From Agrobacterium larrymoorei (GTDB lineage: Bacteria > Pseudomonadota > Alphaproteobacteria > Rhizobiales > Rhizobiaceae), in NCBI RefSeq assembly GCF_005145045.1, contig NZ_CP039691.1, positions 1,066,001-1,130,000 on the forward strand: 64,000 nt of DNA, read 5' to 3'. Below are positions 45,400-54,923 of the stretch, one piece after another. Positions within the stretch are counted from its first letter, which is position 1; each line of letters begins with the position of its first letter. A program made the position numbers and the translations under genes. A model generated the notes under the pieces. It made no database searches and was not told the origin of the DNA. It saw only the letters and a list, made by a program, of their open reading frames with translations.

Positions 45400-46338
45400 T
45401 CAAACTTCCGCGACTTCCGTCATTTTCACGCGCCGCGCGTTCAGGCGTTCCCGCCAGATGATGAAGAGGCCGGAAGCCACGATAATGGCGATGCCGAGCC
45501 ATTTCGATGGTGTCGGAAAATCGGAAAACAGCACATAGCCCAGCACTGTCGCAGAGATGATCTCGAAATACTGGAACGGCGCCAGAAGTGAGACGGGTGC
45601 GAGCCGGAAGGCTTTCACCACGAGAAGATGCATATAGCCGGAGATGGAGCCGAGAAGAACCAGCAGCACCAGCCCGTGGGTCCAGCCCGGCAGTGACATC
45701 TCGAAATTAACATCACCAAGTCCGTTGCCGATCAAAAGCGCGCCACCCATGAACACCGTCCCGGCAATACCTGCCATGGTCTGCATCACCAGCGGGCTGT
45801 CGCCATCTCCGATCGCCCGGTTGAGAAACAGATAGAGCGTGAAGAGAAAGGCGCAGGCAACCGGCAGCAACGAGGTGAGGCCGAAGAGTTCGAAGCTCGG
45901 CTGGATGACGATCATGGCACCGATGAAGCCTACCGCAATGGCGCTCCAACGCATCCAGCCTACGCGCTCGCCCAGAAAAAGCGCGGACATGATGGTCAGC
46001 AGAAAAGGCTCGACGAAATAAATGGCGAAGACATCGGCCAGCGGCATATATTTGACGGCGGCAAAGAATGTCAGGCTCGCCGCCGCATGCAGCACGCCGC
46101 GCAGCAGGTTGAGCCATGGCCGCTTGGCATGGATCAGCGAGCGAGGGGAGATGAACAGCAAGAGGGGCAGGGTGCAGACAAGCTGAAAGAAGAAGCGATA
46201 GAAGGTCACCTGTCCGGGAGACATGCCCTCATGCGCCATATATTTCGCAATGGCATCCATCACCGGCAGCACAATCATGCACACCGCCATGATAAGCATT
46301 CCACGGACGGGTTGGCTGACGCTTTGCGGTTGGGACAT
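45400..46338 (-). CDS. EamA/DMT family transporter
   Basis: A 312-residue integral membrane protein with ten TM helices in two EamA repeats (about 20-150 and 160-295). Repeat one includes VMDAIAKYMAHEGMSPGQVTFYRFF and LPLADV-type turns, and repeat two the GYMHLLVVKAFRLAPVS segment and AIIVASGLFIIWRE at the end. The start at MSQPQS (46338) is taken over a frame 28 codons longer. Substrate is unknown (amino acid or metabolite exporter in general). It is divergent from glmU. Confidence 0.87.
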   Translation of the reverse strand: MSQPQSVSQPVRGMLIMAVCMIVLPVMDAIAKYMAHEGMSPGQVTFYRFFFQLVCTLPLLLFISPRSLIHAKRPWLNLLRGVLHAAASLTFFAAVKYMPLADVFAIYFVEPFLLTIMSALFLGERVGWMRWSAIAVGFIGAMIVIQPSFELFGLTSLLPVACAFLFTLYLFLNRAIGDGDSPLVMQTMAGIAGTVFMGGALLIGNGLGDVNFEMSLPGWTHGLVLLVLLGSISGYMHLLVVKAFRLAPVSLLAPFQYFEIISATVLGYVLFSDFPTPSKWLGIAIIVASGLFIIWRERLNARRVKMTEVAEV

Positions 46339-46566
46339 CGGTGTTCCGGAATTTGAGAAGTTGGCGGGAATACCGGTCGAGATTATGAGATTCCGCGGGG
46401 GTGTAAAGTGCGTTTCTCGCATTGCCTTGTGGTTGTATGGAATGAATGACGAAATGAGCTATCGTCCAACTTCACGCCGCTTTTCAACCATTCACGCAAT
46501 TTCCATGGTTTCTTTATTCTCAAGCGGCTATAGCGGGCGCGATGTATCGATAATATGGAGATATTC

Positions 46567-47928
46567 GTGGAACGCACCTGTCTTGCCGTAATTCTTGCCG
46601 CCGGTGAAAGCACGCGCATGAAATCGTCCATGTCCAAGGTGCTGCACCCGGTTGCCGGGCGGGCGATGATTGCGCATGTGATGCAGGCCGTTGCCGGTGC
46701 GGGCGTCAGTGCAGCGGCGCTGGTCGTGGGGCGCGATGCAGACAAGGTGGCGGATGCTGCGCGCGAGGCGGGTGTTTCGGTCGAGCCCTATCTTCAAAAA
46801 GAGCGTCTGGGCACCGGTAATGCCGTGCTGGCTGCACGCGAAGCAATCGAAAAGGGCTTCGATGACGTTCTGATCGCCTATGGCGACGTGCCGCTTCTGA
46901 CCGCGGAGACGCTGAACAAGGCGCGGCAGGCCTTGGCGGAGAATGTGGATGTCGTTGTCATCGGTTTCCATACGGAAAATCCCACCGGCTATGGCCGCCT
47001 TCTGGTCGAAAACGGCGAGCTCGTCGCCATCCGCGAAGAAAAGGATGCGACCGAAGAAGAGCGCGAGGTTACCTGGTGCAATAGCGGGCTGATGGCGATC
47101 AATGGTCGTCGCGCGCTCGATCTTCTCACCCGCATCGGCAACAACAATGCCAAGGGCGAATATTACCTTACCGATATCGTTGAAATTGCCCGCTCGCAGG
47201 GCGGCAAGGCCGTGGCTGTCGATGCTCCCGAGGCCGAGATGAACGGCTGCAACAACCGCGCAGAACTCGCCTATATTGAAAAGCTCTGGCAGGAGCGCGC
47301 GCGCCACCAGTTCATGATCGATGGCGTGTCGATGATTGCGCCTGAAACCGTCTTCCTGTCATGGGATACCAGGATCGGTCAGGACGCGCTGATAGAGCCG
47401 AACGTCGTTATCGGTCCCGGGGTCACCATCGAATCGGGTGCCGTTATTCATGCGTTCTCGCATCTGGAAGGCGCGCATGTCAGCTCTGGCGCAACCGTCG
47501 GGCCATATGCGCGGCTGCGCCCCGGCGCCAATCTCGGTGCGAAATCGAAGGTCGGCAATTTCTGTGAGATCAAGAAAGCCGAAATCGGCGAGGGCGCCAA
47601 GGTCAACCATCTGACCTATATTGGCGATGCCTTCATCGGTGCCGGAAGCAACATCGGTGCGGGCACAATCACCTGCAATTACGATGGCATCAACAAGCAT
47701 GAAACGCGGATTGGCAAGAACGCCTTCATCGGCTCCAATTCTGCGCTGGTTGCGCCCGTTTCCATTGGGGACGATGCCTATGTCGCCTCCGGCAGCGTCA
47801 TTACCGATGATGTGCCTGCCGATGCTCTGGCCTTTGGCCGCGCGCGCCAGGAGGTAAAGGAAGGCCGCGCCAGCGCTCTGCGGGCGCGGGCACGGGCCAT
47901 CAAGGATGCCAAGAAGAAATCCTCGTAA
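46567..47928 (+). CDS. glmU: bifunctional UDP-GlcNAc pyrophosphorylase / glucosamine-1-phosphate acetyltransferase
   Basis: GlmU acetylates glucosamine-1-phosphate, then joins it to UMP. 453 residues. The N-terminal pyrophosphorylase (about 1-230) has [21 protein letters not shown] with the GXGTRM-type loop near 12-22, plus [12 protein letters not shown] (metal-binding Asp near 105). The left-handed beta helix acetyltransferase follows (about 250-440; [21 protein letters not shown] and [13 protein letters not shown]). GGAG at 46557-46560 is six bases from GTG 46567, making that the better start; an ATG four codons upstream lacks a site. glmS follows, giving the usual pair. Confidence 0.95.
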   Translation: MERTCLAVILAAGESTRMKSSMSKVLHPVAGRAMIAHVMQAVAGAGVSAAALVVGRDADKVADAAREAGVSVEPYLQKERLGTGNAVLAAREAIEKGFDDVLIAYGDVPLLTAETLNKARQALAENVDVVVIGFHTENPTGYGRLLVENGELVAIREEKDATEEEREVTWCNSGLMAINGRRALDLLTRIGNNNAKGEYYLTDIVEIARSQGGKAVAVDAPEAEMNGCNNRAELAYIEKLWQERARHQFMIDGVSMIAPETVFLSWDTRIGQDALIEPNVVIGPGVTIESGAVIHAFSHLEGAHVSSGATVGPYARLRPGANLGAKSKVGNFCEIKKAEIGEGAKVNHLTYIGDAFIGAGSNIGAGTITCNYDGINKHETRIGKNAFIGSNSALVAPVSIGDDAYVASGSVITDDVPADALAFGRARQEVKEGRASALRARARAIKDAKKKSS

Positions 47929-48019
47929 CCTTCTGACATTCGTAACGAATAGACACTGAAAGTGACCGCCGTTGCGATTGCGGTTTTTGCGGAAATTGCT
48001 AGGACTTCCGCTATCGAAA

Positions 48020-48055
48020 AACACCGGATGAAAGCCTAACGGCCTGACCGGTGTT
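48020..48055 (+). promoter_or_regulatory. stem-loop in the glmS leader
   Basis: AACACCGG (48020-48027) pairs perfectly with CCGGTGTT (48048-48055), with an inner GCC-taac-GGC hairpin (48034-48043). The ribosome binding site TTTGGAG lies about ten bases further. There is no T tract. It may be an mRNA stability or control element; no glmS ribozyme features are present. Confidence 0.5.
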
Positions 48056-48077
48056 CTCAAAATATTTGGAGAATTGT

Positions 48078-49904
48078 ATGTGCGGCATAGTCGGAATTGT
48101 TGGAACGCAGCCGGTTGCGGAGCGCCTTGTGGATGCGCTCAAGCGGCTGGAATATCGCGGATATGACTCTGCGGGCGTTGCGACGATCCATGATGGCGAG
48201 ATGGCCCGTCGCCGTGCCGAGGGCAAGTTGTTCAACCTCGAGAAGAAGCTCTCCGAAGAGCCGCTTCCGGGGCTTACCGGCATTGCGCATACGCGCTGGG
48301 CAACGCATGGCGTGCCGAATGAAACCAATGCACATCCGCATTTCGTTGAAGGCGTTGCAGTCGTCCATAACGGCATCATCGAGAATTTTTCCGAGCTTCG
48401 CGATGAGCTGACGGCAGAAGGCGCAATATTCACCACGCAGACGGATACGGAAGTCGTGGCGCAGTTGTTGGCGAAGTTCACCCGCGAGGGGCTGTCCCAT
48501 CGCGATGCGATGCTGAAGATGCTGAACCGTGTTACCGGCGCTTACGCGCTCGTCGTCATGTTTCAGGATGAGCCGGGCACGCTGCTTTCGGCCCGTTCCG
48601 GCCCGCCGCTCGCTGTCGGTCATGGACGCGGTGAAATGTTCCTCGGCTCGGACGCCATAGCACTTTCGCCCTTCACCAACGAAATCACCTATCTGGTGGA
48701 TGGCGATTGCGCCATCATCACCGCTAAAGGTGCGGAAATCATCGACTTTGCTGGACAGCCGGTCCAGCGGCAGCGCCAGCTTTCGCAGGCGACGGCCTAT
48801 GTGGTGGACAAGGGCAACCACCGCCACTTCATGGAAAAGGAAATCTACGAGCAGCCGGAAGTCATTTCGCATGCTTTGAGCCACTATGTGGACTTCGCCG
48901 AAAAGCGCGTGAAGGACGCCGATCCGGCCATTGATTTCGCCAAGCTCACCGGCCTTGCGATTTCTGCTTGCGGCACCGCCTATCTTTCCGGCCTGATCGG
49001 TAAATACTGGTTCGAGCGCTATGCGCGCCTGCCGGTGGAAATCGATGTGGCGTCGGAATTCCGCTATCGCGAAATGCCCCTTGTCCCCACTCAAGCCGCG
49101 CTCTTTATTTCGCAGTCCGGCGAGACGGCGGATACGCTGGCATCTCTGCGTTATTGCAAGGAAAACGGCCTCAAGATCGGCGCGGTCGTCAATGTGCGCG
49201 AGTCCACCATTGCGCGTGAATCGGATGCGATTTTCCCGATTCTCGCGGGTCCAGAAATCGGCGTTGCCTCCACCAAGGCCTTCACCTGCCAGCTGGCCGT
49301 GCTGGCATCGCTTGCCATTTCAGCCGGCAAGGCGCGTGGCACGTTGAGCGCTGAGGAAGAATCCGAACTCGTTCGCCATCTCACCGAGATGCCGCGCGTG
49401 ATGAGTGAAGTTCTCAACGCCGTCCAGCCGCAGATCGAAACCCTGTCGCGTGATCTTTCCCGCTTCAAGGACGTGCTTTATCTCGGTCGCGGCACCTCGT
49501 TCCCGCTGGCGCTGGAAGGCGCGCTGAAGCTGAAGGAAATTTCCTATATTCATGCCGAAGGCTATGCCGCTGGTGAATTGAAGCACGGCCCGATCGCGTT
49601 GATCGACGAGCATATGCCCGTCATCGTCATTGCGCCGCACGACCGTTTCTTCGAAAAGACCGTGTCGAACATGCAGGAAGTCGCCGCACGCGGCGGCAAA
49701 ATCATCTTCATCACCGATGCGAAGGGGGCCGCAGCCTCCAAGCTCGAAACCATGGCCACCATCATCCTGCCGACAGTCGACGAAATCATCGCACCGATGG
49801 TCTTCTCGTTGCCGATCCAGCTACTGGCATACCACACTGCCGTCTTCATGGGCACGGATGTAGACCAGCCGCGTAATTTGGCGAAGTCGGTGACTGTCGA
49901 GTGA
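48078..49904 (+). CDS. glmS: glucosamine-fructose-6-phosphate aminotransferase (isomerising)
   Basis: GlmS converts fructose-6-phosphate and glutamine to glucosamine-6-phosphate, the entry to UDP-GlcNAc. 608 residues. The start at 48078 leaves Cys at position 2 (MCGIVGIVGTQP), the N-terminal nucleophile after Met removal; longer frames would lose this. The glutaminase domain includes YRGYDSAGVA and HTRWATHG. The two SIS domains have SACGTAYLSGLIGKYWFE near 305, SQSGETADTLASLRY near 350, and GRGTSFPLALEGALKLKEISY near 470. The C-terminus ends LAKSVTVE, the typical tail. Confidence 0.97.
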   Translation: MCGIVGIVGTQPVAERLVDALKRLEYRGYDSAGVATIHDGEMARRRAEGKLFNLEKKLSEEPLPGLTGIAHTRWATHGVPNETNAHPHFVEGVAVVHNGIIENFSELRDELTAEGAIFTTQTDTEVVAQLLAKFTREGLSHRDAMLKMLNRVTGAYALVVMFQDEPGTLLSARSGPPLAVGHGRGEMFLGSDAIALSPFTNEITYLVDGDCAIITAKGAEIIDFAGQPVQRQRQLSQATAYVVDKGNHRHFMEKEIYEQPEVISHALSHYVDFAEKRVKDADPAIDFAKLTGLAISACGTAYLSGLIGKYWFERYARLPVEIDVASEFRYREMPLVPTQAALFISQSGETADTLASLRYCKENGLKIGAVVNVRESTIARESDAIFPILAGPEIGVASTKAFTCQLAVLASLAISAGKARGTLSAEEESELVRHLTEMPRVMSEVLNAVQPQIETLSRDLSRFKDVLYLGRGTSFPLALEGALKLKEISYIHAEGYAAGELKHGPIALIDEHMPVIVIAPHDRFFEKTVSNMQEVAARGGKIIFITDAKGAAASKLETMATIILPTVDEIIAPMVFSLPIQLLAYHTAVFMGTDVDQPRNLAKSVTVE

Positions 49905-49983
49905 TTTTGCGTCGTCGGCGCCGCGATCCCGCAAAGATTGTCGGCAGCCCTTTCTGATGACGAATATTTCATAATATGACTAT

Positions 49984-50012
49984 TGCCGGAGGGAACACCC
50001 TCCGGCATTGTC
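49984..50012 (+). terminator. probable rho-independent terminator of glmS
   Basis: Perfect ten-base stem TGCCGGAGGG / CCCTCCGGCA with loop AACA, then TTGTCCGTTTTC. It starts 79 bases after the glmS stop. The T tract is interrupted. Confidence 0.6.
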
Positions 50013-50062
50013 CGTTTTCGTCCCGTGTTTCATAAAAATTCTGCCAAGCGTTCAGCGAGTTG

Positions 50063-50731
50063 ATGACCGATCACCCACTCAAAGTTTCCTTCGCGGCACG
50101 TCTGCGCAACAGCTTCCTGACCGGCATTCTCATTCTTGCACCGGTCACGATTACCATGTGGCTGGTCTGGACGTTTCTGCAATGGTCGGATAGCTGGGTA
50201 AAACCCTATATTCCCGCGCGTTACGATCCCGAGCAATATTTCGATGTCGCCATTCCCGGTTTTGGTCTTCTGATCGCGGTCATCGGCATCACGCTCATCG
50301 GCTTTCTCGGCAATAACCTCATCGGCAAATGGATCGTGCGTTCGGGTGAATCGATCCTCAACCGCATGCCGCTGGTGCGCCCCATCTATCGCAGCATCAA
50401 GCAGCTTTTCGAGTCTGTGCTGAAAGAGCATTCGAACTCCTTCAAACGCGTCGGCATGATAGAGTTCCCGGCACCCGGAACCTGGGCGATGGTTTTCGTT
50501 GCTTCCGAGGCAAAGGGCGAACTGGCCTTTCGCTTCAACGAATTGGGTCAGGAAATGGTCGCGGTCTTCCTGCCGCCGACACCGGTGCCGACGGCTGGTT
50601 TTCTGCTGTTTGTGCCAAAAGACAAGATCATCATGCTCGACATGTCGCCGGAAGATGCAGCCAAGCTGTTGATCTCAGGCGGTCTGGTCGCCCCGGATTT
50701 CGAGCCGCCGAAGGTGCCTGCGCCTATTTGA
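50063..50731 (+). CDS. DUF502 family membrane protein
   Basis: A 222-residue protein. Two TM helices (LTGILILAPVTITMWLVWTFLQW, about 17-39, and FGLLIAVIGITLIGFLGN, about 66-84), then a cytoplasmic domain with NRMPLVRPIYRSIKQLFESVL, AMVFVASEAKGE and FLPPTPVPTAGFLLFVPK, matching DUF502. The start is ATG 50063 (a TTG three bases earlier is in frame). The family role is unknown. It is followed by the extended palindromic repeat rather than a terminator. Confidence 0.85.
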   Translation: MTDHPLKVSFAARLRNSFLTGILILAPVTITMWLVWTFLQWSDSWVKPYIPARYDPEQYFDVAIPGFGLLIAVIGITLIGFLGNNLIGKWIVRSGESILNRMPLVRPIYRSIKQLFESVLKEHSNSFKRVGMIEFPAPGTWAMVFVASEAKGELAFRFNELGQEMVAVFLPPTPVPTAGFLLFVPKDKIIMLDMSPEDAAKLLISGGLVAPDFEPPKVPAPI

Positions 50732-51069
50732 TGGGGTGGCGAAGGTGCAACCCCACTTCCGTCATCCCGGACTTGATCCGGGATCCAGCCAGACCAAGTC
50801 CTTGGTCTGAAAGACTCTTTCGGCGCGCAGACGCGCATCTGCTGGACCCCGCATCAAGTGCGGGGTGACGGGTGGGGAGAACTGTTTTCGACCCAAACTA
50901 CCCACTCAGTTTAAACCGGACAGTAGTGGGTCAAGCCCGAAAATGACGGCGGTGGGTTTGGCGATGGTGTCTAGACATATTCCATGCCGGTTTTTCGCCT
51001 GCGTCCAAAGCCTTGCAATGAAAGAAAGACGCCTCAGTTAGAGTTTTTCGACAATCCCAACCCTTCAAA
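50732..51069. other. intergenic region holding a composite repeat
   Basis: A 338-base gap between convergent genes. The composite repeat occupies 50759-50950. The remaining 50951-51069 shows nothing recognisable. Confidence 0.5.
50759..50950. repeat. palindromic mosaic repeat, copy 4, extended (RIME-like)
   Basis: Near-duplicate of the copy at 38390-38580. The core 50759-50870 starts CCGTCATCCCGGACTTGATC and ends CCGCATCAAGTGCGGGGTGACG-like (split: CCGCATCAAG, TGCGGGGTGACG). The tail keeps CCCAAACTA and CAGTTTAAACCGGACAG, ending AAATGACGG at 50949. Left hairpin and CAGACCAAG arm are identical to copy 2; the right hairpin differs. Confidence 0.8.
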
Positions 51070-52404
51070 CTACCGCCCCTGAAGCACCGCCAGTTCCTCA
51101 ATGCCCACATGGCTCTCCACCTCGCTTCCGCGCAGATGGAGGTAGACGCCGATGAAGAAGGCGAGGACGGCGATGAAGATCAGATACCAGGCATGCGCCA
51201 TAGGGTTCACCGCAAGCCCAGTGCTGACCGCAATCGGCGTCAGACCGCCGAACACGGCGTATGACACGTTATAGGCAAATGACAAGCCTGAGAAACGAAC
51301 CGAGGCGGGGAAAGCGCGGACCATGACGTAAGGCACCGCACCCGCCATGCCGACGGAAAGGCCCATGACCGCGTAGAGCGCAAACATTATGTTCAGCGAA
51401 GTTCCGGCATAGCTATAGAAGGTGAAGGTGGCGACGCCGAAGAAGATGCTGGCGCCCATGAAGAAGATGCCGCTACCGATGCGGTCGATCAATGCGCCCG
51501 CAATGATGACGCCGAAGATGAGGAACAGCGTGCCGAAGCTGGTTCCGGCAAGCGCCTGTGTCGGCGTGTAGCCATAGAGCTTCTGCAGGAAGGTTGCCGT
51601 CATCAGCGTCGTGACCACGATTGCGGCGGATAGCACCCATGTCAGCAGTGCCGAAACGATAACGCCGCGCATATGGTTCTTCAGCACGAGGCCGAGCGGC
51701 AGCTTGTCGGTCAGCGATTTCGACTTCTTCATTTCGTTGAAGACTGGTGTTTCTTCCAGCCAGCGGCGCAGATAGACCGCAATCAGGCCGAAGACACCGC
51801 CGAGCAGGAAGGGGATGCGCCATGCATAACCGGCCACATCTTCCGCAGAGAAGATGGAGTTGATGGCAAAGGCAATCAGCGAGCCGAGCATGATGCCGAG
51901 CGACAGGCCGGAAGTGAGGAAGCCGCAGGCAAGGCCGACATGGCGGAAGGGAACATGTTCGGACACGAAGGTCCATGCGCCCGGAACTTCACCGCCGATC
52001 GCCGCGCCCTGCAACATGCGCAGCACGATCAGCAGAATGGGTGCAGCAATGCCGATGGTCGCGTAAGTCGGCATCAACGCCATGCCGAGCGTGGACAATG
52101 CCATCAGCAGGATTGAAAATGCGAAGACGCGCTTGCGACCGTAACGGTCCCCATAATGCGCCAGCACGATGCCACCCAGCGGACGCACCAGATAACCGGC
52201 GGCGAAGATGCCGAAGGTCTGGATCATCACCAGCCAGTCCGGCATTTCCGGCGGGAAGAACAGATGCCCGATGACGGTGGCGAAAAACACGAAAATGATG
52301 AAGTCGTAAAACTCCAGCGCGCCGCCAAGCGCGGAAAGGCCAAGCGTTCTGTAATCCTGAGCGTTCAGCGCACGCGCTGTAACCGGGGTCGTGGTGGGAG
52401 ACAT
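51070..52404 (-). CDS. MFS transporter, metabolite:H+ symporter family
   Basis: A 444-residue, 12-TM importer. The first TM reads GGALEFYDFIIFVFFATVIG, where the Glu-Phe-Tyr-Asp box is the hallmark of the MHS group (ProP, KgtP, CitA-like). YLVRPLGGIVLAHYGDRYGRKRV is the TM2-3 loop motif, and RMLQGAAIGGEVPGAW is the TM4-5 segment. Substrates of the group are organic acids, betaine or shikimate; this one's is unknown. It has no operon partner and reads toward the DUF502 gene. Confidence 0.88.
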   Translation of the reverse strand: MSPTTTPVTARALNAQDYRTLGLSALGGALEFYDFIIFVFFATVIGHLFFPPEMPDWLVMIQTFGIFAAGYLVRPLGGIVLAHYGDRYGRKRVFAFSILLMALSTLGMALMPTYATIGIAAPILLIVLRMLQGAAIGGEVPGAWTFVSEHVPFRHVGLACGFLTSGLSLGIMLGSLIAFAINSIFSAEDVAGYAWRIPFLLGGVFGLIAVYLRRWLEETPVFNEMKKSKSLTDKLPLGLVLKNHMRGVIVSALLTWVLSAAIVVTTLMTATFLQKLYGYTPTQALAGTSFGTLFLIFGVIIAGALIDRIGSGIFFMGASIFFGVATFTFYSYAGTSLNIMFALYAVMGLSVGMAGAVPYVMVRAFPASVRFSGLSFAYNVSYAVFGGLTPIAVSTGLAVNPMAHAWYLIFIAVLAFFIGVYLHLRGSEVESHVGIEELAVLQGR

Positions 52405-52595
52405 GAGATGGCTTCTTCTTTTACATCGTTCTTCGTGCCATGCGGCAATGCCGCCTGCATTTCAAGTCTTTTATGGCGTCTACCGTCGTGTCCTCGGCTG
52501 TTCCACGCCTTTACCTAATATTAGATATTAATAATGCACCTTCCGATTGCTGAATGTGTTATGCATATGTGATCACGATAGGCAAATGGATTGAA

Positions 52596-52871
52596 ATGAT
52601 GCAGCAAGTTTCTTCTCTCATCACGGTGTTCATGGTCGTCTCCATTTTCAGCGCCCGCTTCGTCAGCGCAGAGGCGAATGAGGGCAACTGGATCATGGCG
52701 ATTGGAACGTTCCTCATTGCCCCGCTTCTTTTCTTCTTCGTCTTCCACACGGTGCTTTATCTGGTGGTGAGGATGATGCGCGGCAGGGAAGGCGTTGCCT
52801 CTTACACCAACACCAAGATCAACTGCCTCTCTGCACTGGTGACGATACTGGCAACCATGGCCGCGGTTTGA
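52596..52871 (+). CDS. small two-TM membrane protein
   Basis: A short open frame of 91 residues with two TM stretches (SLITVFMVVSIFSARFV, about 5-21, and GTFLIAPLLFFFVFHTVLYLVV, about 36-57), then a basic tail (RMMRGREGVASY) and a last hydrophobic part. The codon bias and hydrophobic pattern look real. GGA lies five bases before the ATG at 52596; the frame also opens at 52554. I recognise no family. It is convergent with the ATPase gene. Confidence is moderate only. Confidence 0.5.
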   Translation: MMQQVSSLITVFMVVSIFSARFVSAEANEGNWIMAIGTFLIAPLLFFFVFHTVLYLVVRMMRGREGVASYTNTKINCLSALVTILATMAAV

Positions 52872-52882
52872 GTTTCGATGCT

Positions 52883-53659
52883 CTATTCGTCCAGATATTT
52901 TGTCGGCCTGTCGAGAAAGCGGCGCAGGAACTGGATGTTTTCCAGCTCGTCGTAGAGCCGCTCCGAAATTCCGTCCTCGCTGAAGTGATAGATCGTCGCT
53001 TCGGGTATTGCCAGAAGCACGGGAGAATGTGTGGCGATGATGAGTTGAGCGCCGTTATCGGCTGTCTCGCGAATGATGGTGGCGAGCGTCAGTTGCTTGA
53101 GCGGCGAGAGCGGGCTTTCCGGTTCATCGAGAAAATAAAGCCCTGCGCCATGCAGCCGCTGCTCCAGAATATCCAGAAATCCTTCGCCGTGGGAGCGCTG
53201 GTCGATGGCATTGCTGCCGACGATATTGCGGAAAGTATCGGGCGTTTCCTCGGGAAAAGCTGTGCCTTTCTCCAACGCCTTTTCTCGATAATACCGGAAA
53301 TCATCGAGCTTTTCGTCGTTCAGGCGGCGCACATATCCCAGCACATCTTCGGAGCGCATGAACATGCGCACCTTGGGATATTTCTTTCTGGCGAAGTAAA
53401 GCGCACCCGCCAGCTTTTCTGCATGTTGAAGATAGATGTCTCCGGCAACCTGACCATGTGTCCCGATAGAATAGGCCTTCATGCCAGCCGCAATCGCCTC
53501 CAGCAAAGTGGATTTGCCGGAGCCATTGTCCCCGGCAAAGAAAGTGATCGGCGTCTTCAACTCGATGCGTTCCAGACCTCTGAGAGCCGGGACGGAGAAG
53601 GGGTAATCCGTGCCGTTATCGAAAGCGCCTTTTGCGGTGATGCTGTCGAGATAGAGCAT
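52883..53659 (-). CDS. predicted AAA/ABC-like ATPase (COG3910 type)
   Basis: A 258-residue stand-alone ATPase. Walker A is FFAGDNGSGKSTLLEAIA near residues 40-57, Walker B GLYFLDEPESPLSP near 173-186, and a terminal switch His in LIIATHSPVLLAIP near 210. There is no TM partner nor substrate-binding gene next to it, so it is probably not a transporter. The start at 53659 has AGGAA upstream, in place of the frame opening ten codons earlier. The cellular role is unknown (recombination/repair or defence-type ATPases share the fold). Confidence 0.8.
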   Translation of the reverse strand: MLYLDSITAKGAFDNGTDYPFSVPALRGLERIELKTPITFFAGDNGSGKSTLLEAIAAGMKAYSIGTHGQVAGDIYLQHAEKLAGALYFARKKYPKVRMFMRSEDVLGYVRRLNDEKLDDFRYYREKALEKGTAFPEETPDTFRNIVGSNAIDQRSHGEGFLDILEQRLHGAGLYFLDEPESPLSPLKQLTLATIIRETADNGAQLIIATHSPVLLAIPEATIYHFSEDGISERLYDELENIQFLRRFLDRPTKYLDE

Positions 53660-53727
53660 TCGGCTTCCTGTTTCTTCCAGTCTATTCAAGAATTTCTCTT
53701 GGTCAGCAAAAAGGGTGATTTCGAGAA

Positions 53728-53763
53728 CCGGAGCGGAGCGTACTCAACGTATGTGAGCACCGG
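53728..53763. repeat. palindromic motif downstream of the alcohol dehydrogenase
   Basis: CCGGAGCGGAGCGTACTCAA opens and CAACGTATGTGAGCACCGG closes a 36-base imperfect hairpin between the ATPase gene and the end of the alcohol dehydrogenase. Inner CGTAC pairs with GTATG with one wobble. I remember similar GAGCACCGGAAGCG strings as common intergenic repeats in Proteobacteria, not verified. Confidence 0.45.
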
Positions 53764-53823
53764 AAGCGCAGAAATTACCATTTGCAGCCGACCAGCGGCA
53801 ATTATTGGACAGACTGGTCGCCC

Positions 53824-54867
53824 TCACTCGAACCGGTTGATGATGCTGATGCCGCTATCCTTGAAACTATCCATGGCGGGCAGGGCGGTCACGGCGTCGG
53901 AAAGCGAGATGTGCTTGCCGATCAGCTTTTCCGGCATCAGCTTGCCGTTCCTGATCATAGCCAGCATATCGTCATAGCGCCATGCCTGCATGCCGTGGCT
54001 GCCGTAAATCTCCAACTCATGCGCGATCACGCGCGCCATGGGAATTTGCGGCATGGAGTGATCCGCCAGCATCAAGCCCACCTGCACATGGCGGCCACGG
54101 CGGCGCAGATTGCTGATGGAATTGCAGCAGGTCTGGGGATGGCCGAGCGCATCGACGGAGACATGCGCGCCACCGCCGGTCGCATCGCGCACGGCCTCTG
54201 TGACGTCAGCAACCTCGCGGCTGTTGATGGTAACGGTCGCGCCGAGCTGTTTTGCCAGGGCCAGCTTGTCTTCGGCAATATCGATGGCGACGACCTGCGC
54301 GCCGAGCCCAGCGCCAATCATGATCGCGGACAGGCCAACGCCGCCGCAGCCATGCACGGCCAGCCACTCGCCACCCTTCAGGCGGCCCTGATCGACAACG
54401 GCGCGGAAAGAGGTCGCAAAGCGGCAGCCAAGGCTGGCGGCAGTGTCGTAAGCCATCTCATTTGGCATCTGGACGAGGTTCTGGTCGGCGTAGTCGATAG
54501 CAACATATTCCGCAAACGAGCCCCAATGGGTAAAGCCCGGCTGGAACTGGGTTTCGCAGACTTGTTGGTTGCCGGAGCGGCATTCCTGGCAGTGGCCGCA
54601 GCCGGAAACGAAGGGAACGGTGACGCGGTCGCCGACCTTGAAGCGCATGACGTTTTTGCCGACGGCAGAGATGACGCCCGCGAACTCATGCCCCGGCACA
54701 TGCGGAAGCGCGATATCGCTGTCGTGGCCCATCCAGCCGTGCCAGTCGCTGCGGCACAGACCGGTCGCCTTCACCTCGATAACCACGCCGCCCGGAGTCG
54801 GTTCCGGGTCGGGCAGCGTTGCGATTTTCGGGGCTTCGCCAAAGCGTTCGTAGAATAAAGCGCGCAT
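53824..54867 (-). CDS. zinc-dependent alcohol dehydrogenase family protein
   Basis: A 347-residue medium-chain dehydrogenase. Catalytic zinc ligands: Cys in [11 protein letters not shown] near 37 and GHEFAGVI near 59. The structural zinc cysteines are [15 protein letters not shown] near 89-103. The nucleotide fold has [15 protein letters not shown] near 166. The start follows AGGAG nine bases upstream. It is the last gene behind the ABC importer, 56 bases past the ATPase subunit, and probably its transcript-mate. The substrate may be an alcohol or polyol entering through that importer, as inference. Confidence 0.88.
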   Translation of the reverse strand: MRALFYERFGEAPKIATLPDPEPTPGGVVIEVKATGLCRSDWHGWMGHDSDIALPHVPGHEFAGVISAVGKNVMRFKVGDRVTVPFVSGCGHCQECRSGNQQVCETQFQPGFTHWGSFAEYVAIDYADQNLVQMPNEMAYDTAASLGCRFATSFRAVVDQGRLKGGEWLAVHGCGGVGLSAIMIGAGLGAQVVAIDIAEDKLALAKQLGATVTINSREVADVTEAVRDATGGGAHVSVDALGHPQTCCNSISNLRRRGRHVQVGLMLADHSMPQIPMARVIAHELEIYGSHGMQAWRYDDMLAMIRNGKLMPEKLIGKHISLSDAVTALPAMDSFKDSGISIINRFE

Positions 54868-54923
54868 TGTGTTCTCCTGAGATTGGCACCGAGTAGCGCT
54901 TTTCGCCAAGGAGAAACAGTGCG

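Noticed and set aside
48020..48077. glmS ribozyme
   Set aside because: The leader is too short for the ribozyme core and its conserved sequence is absent.
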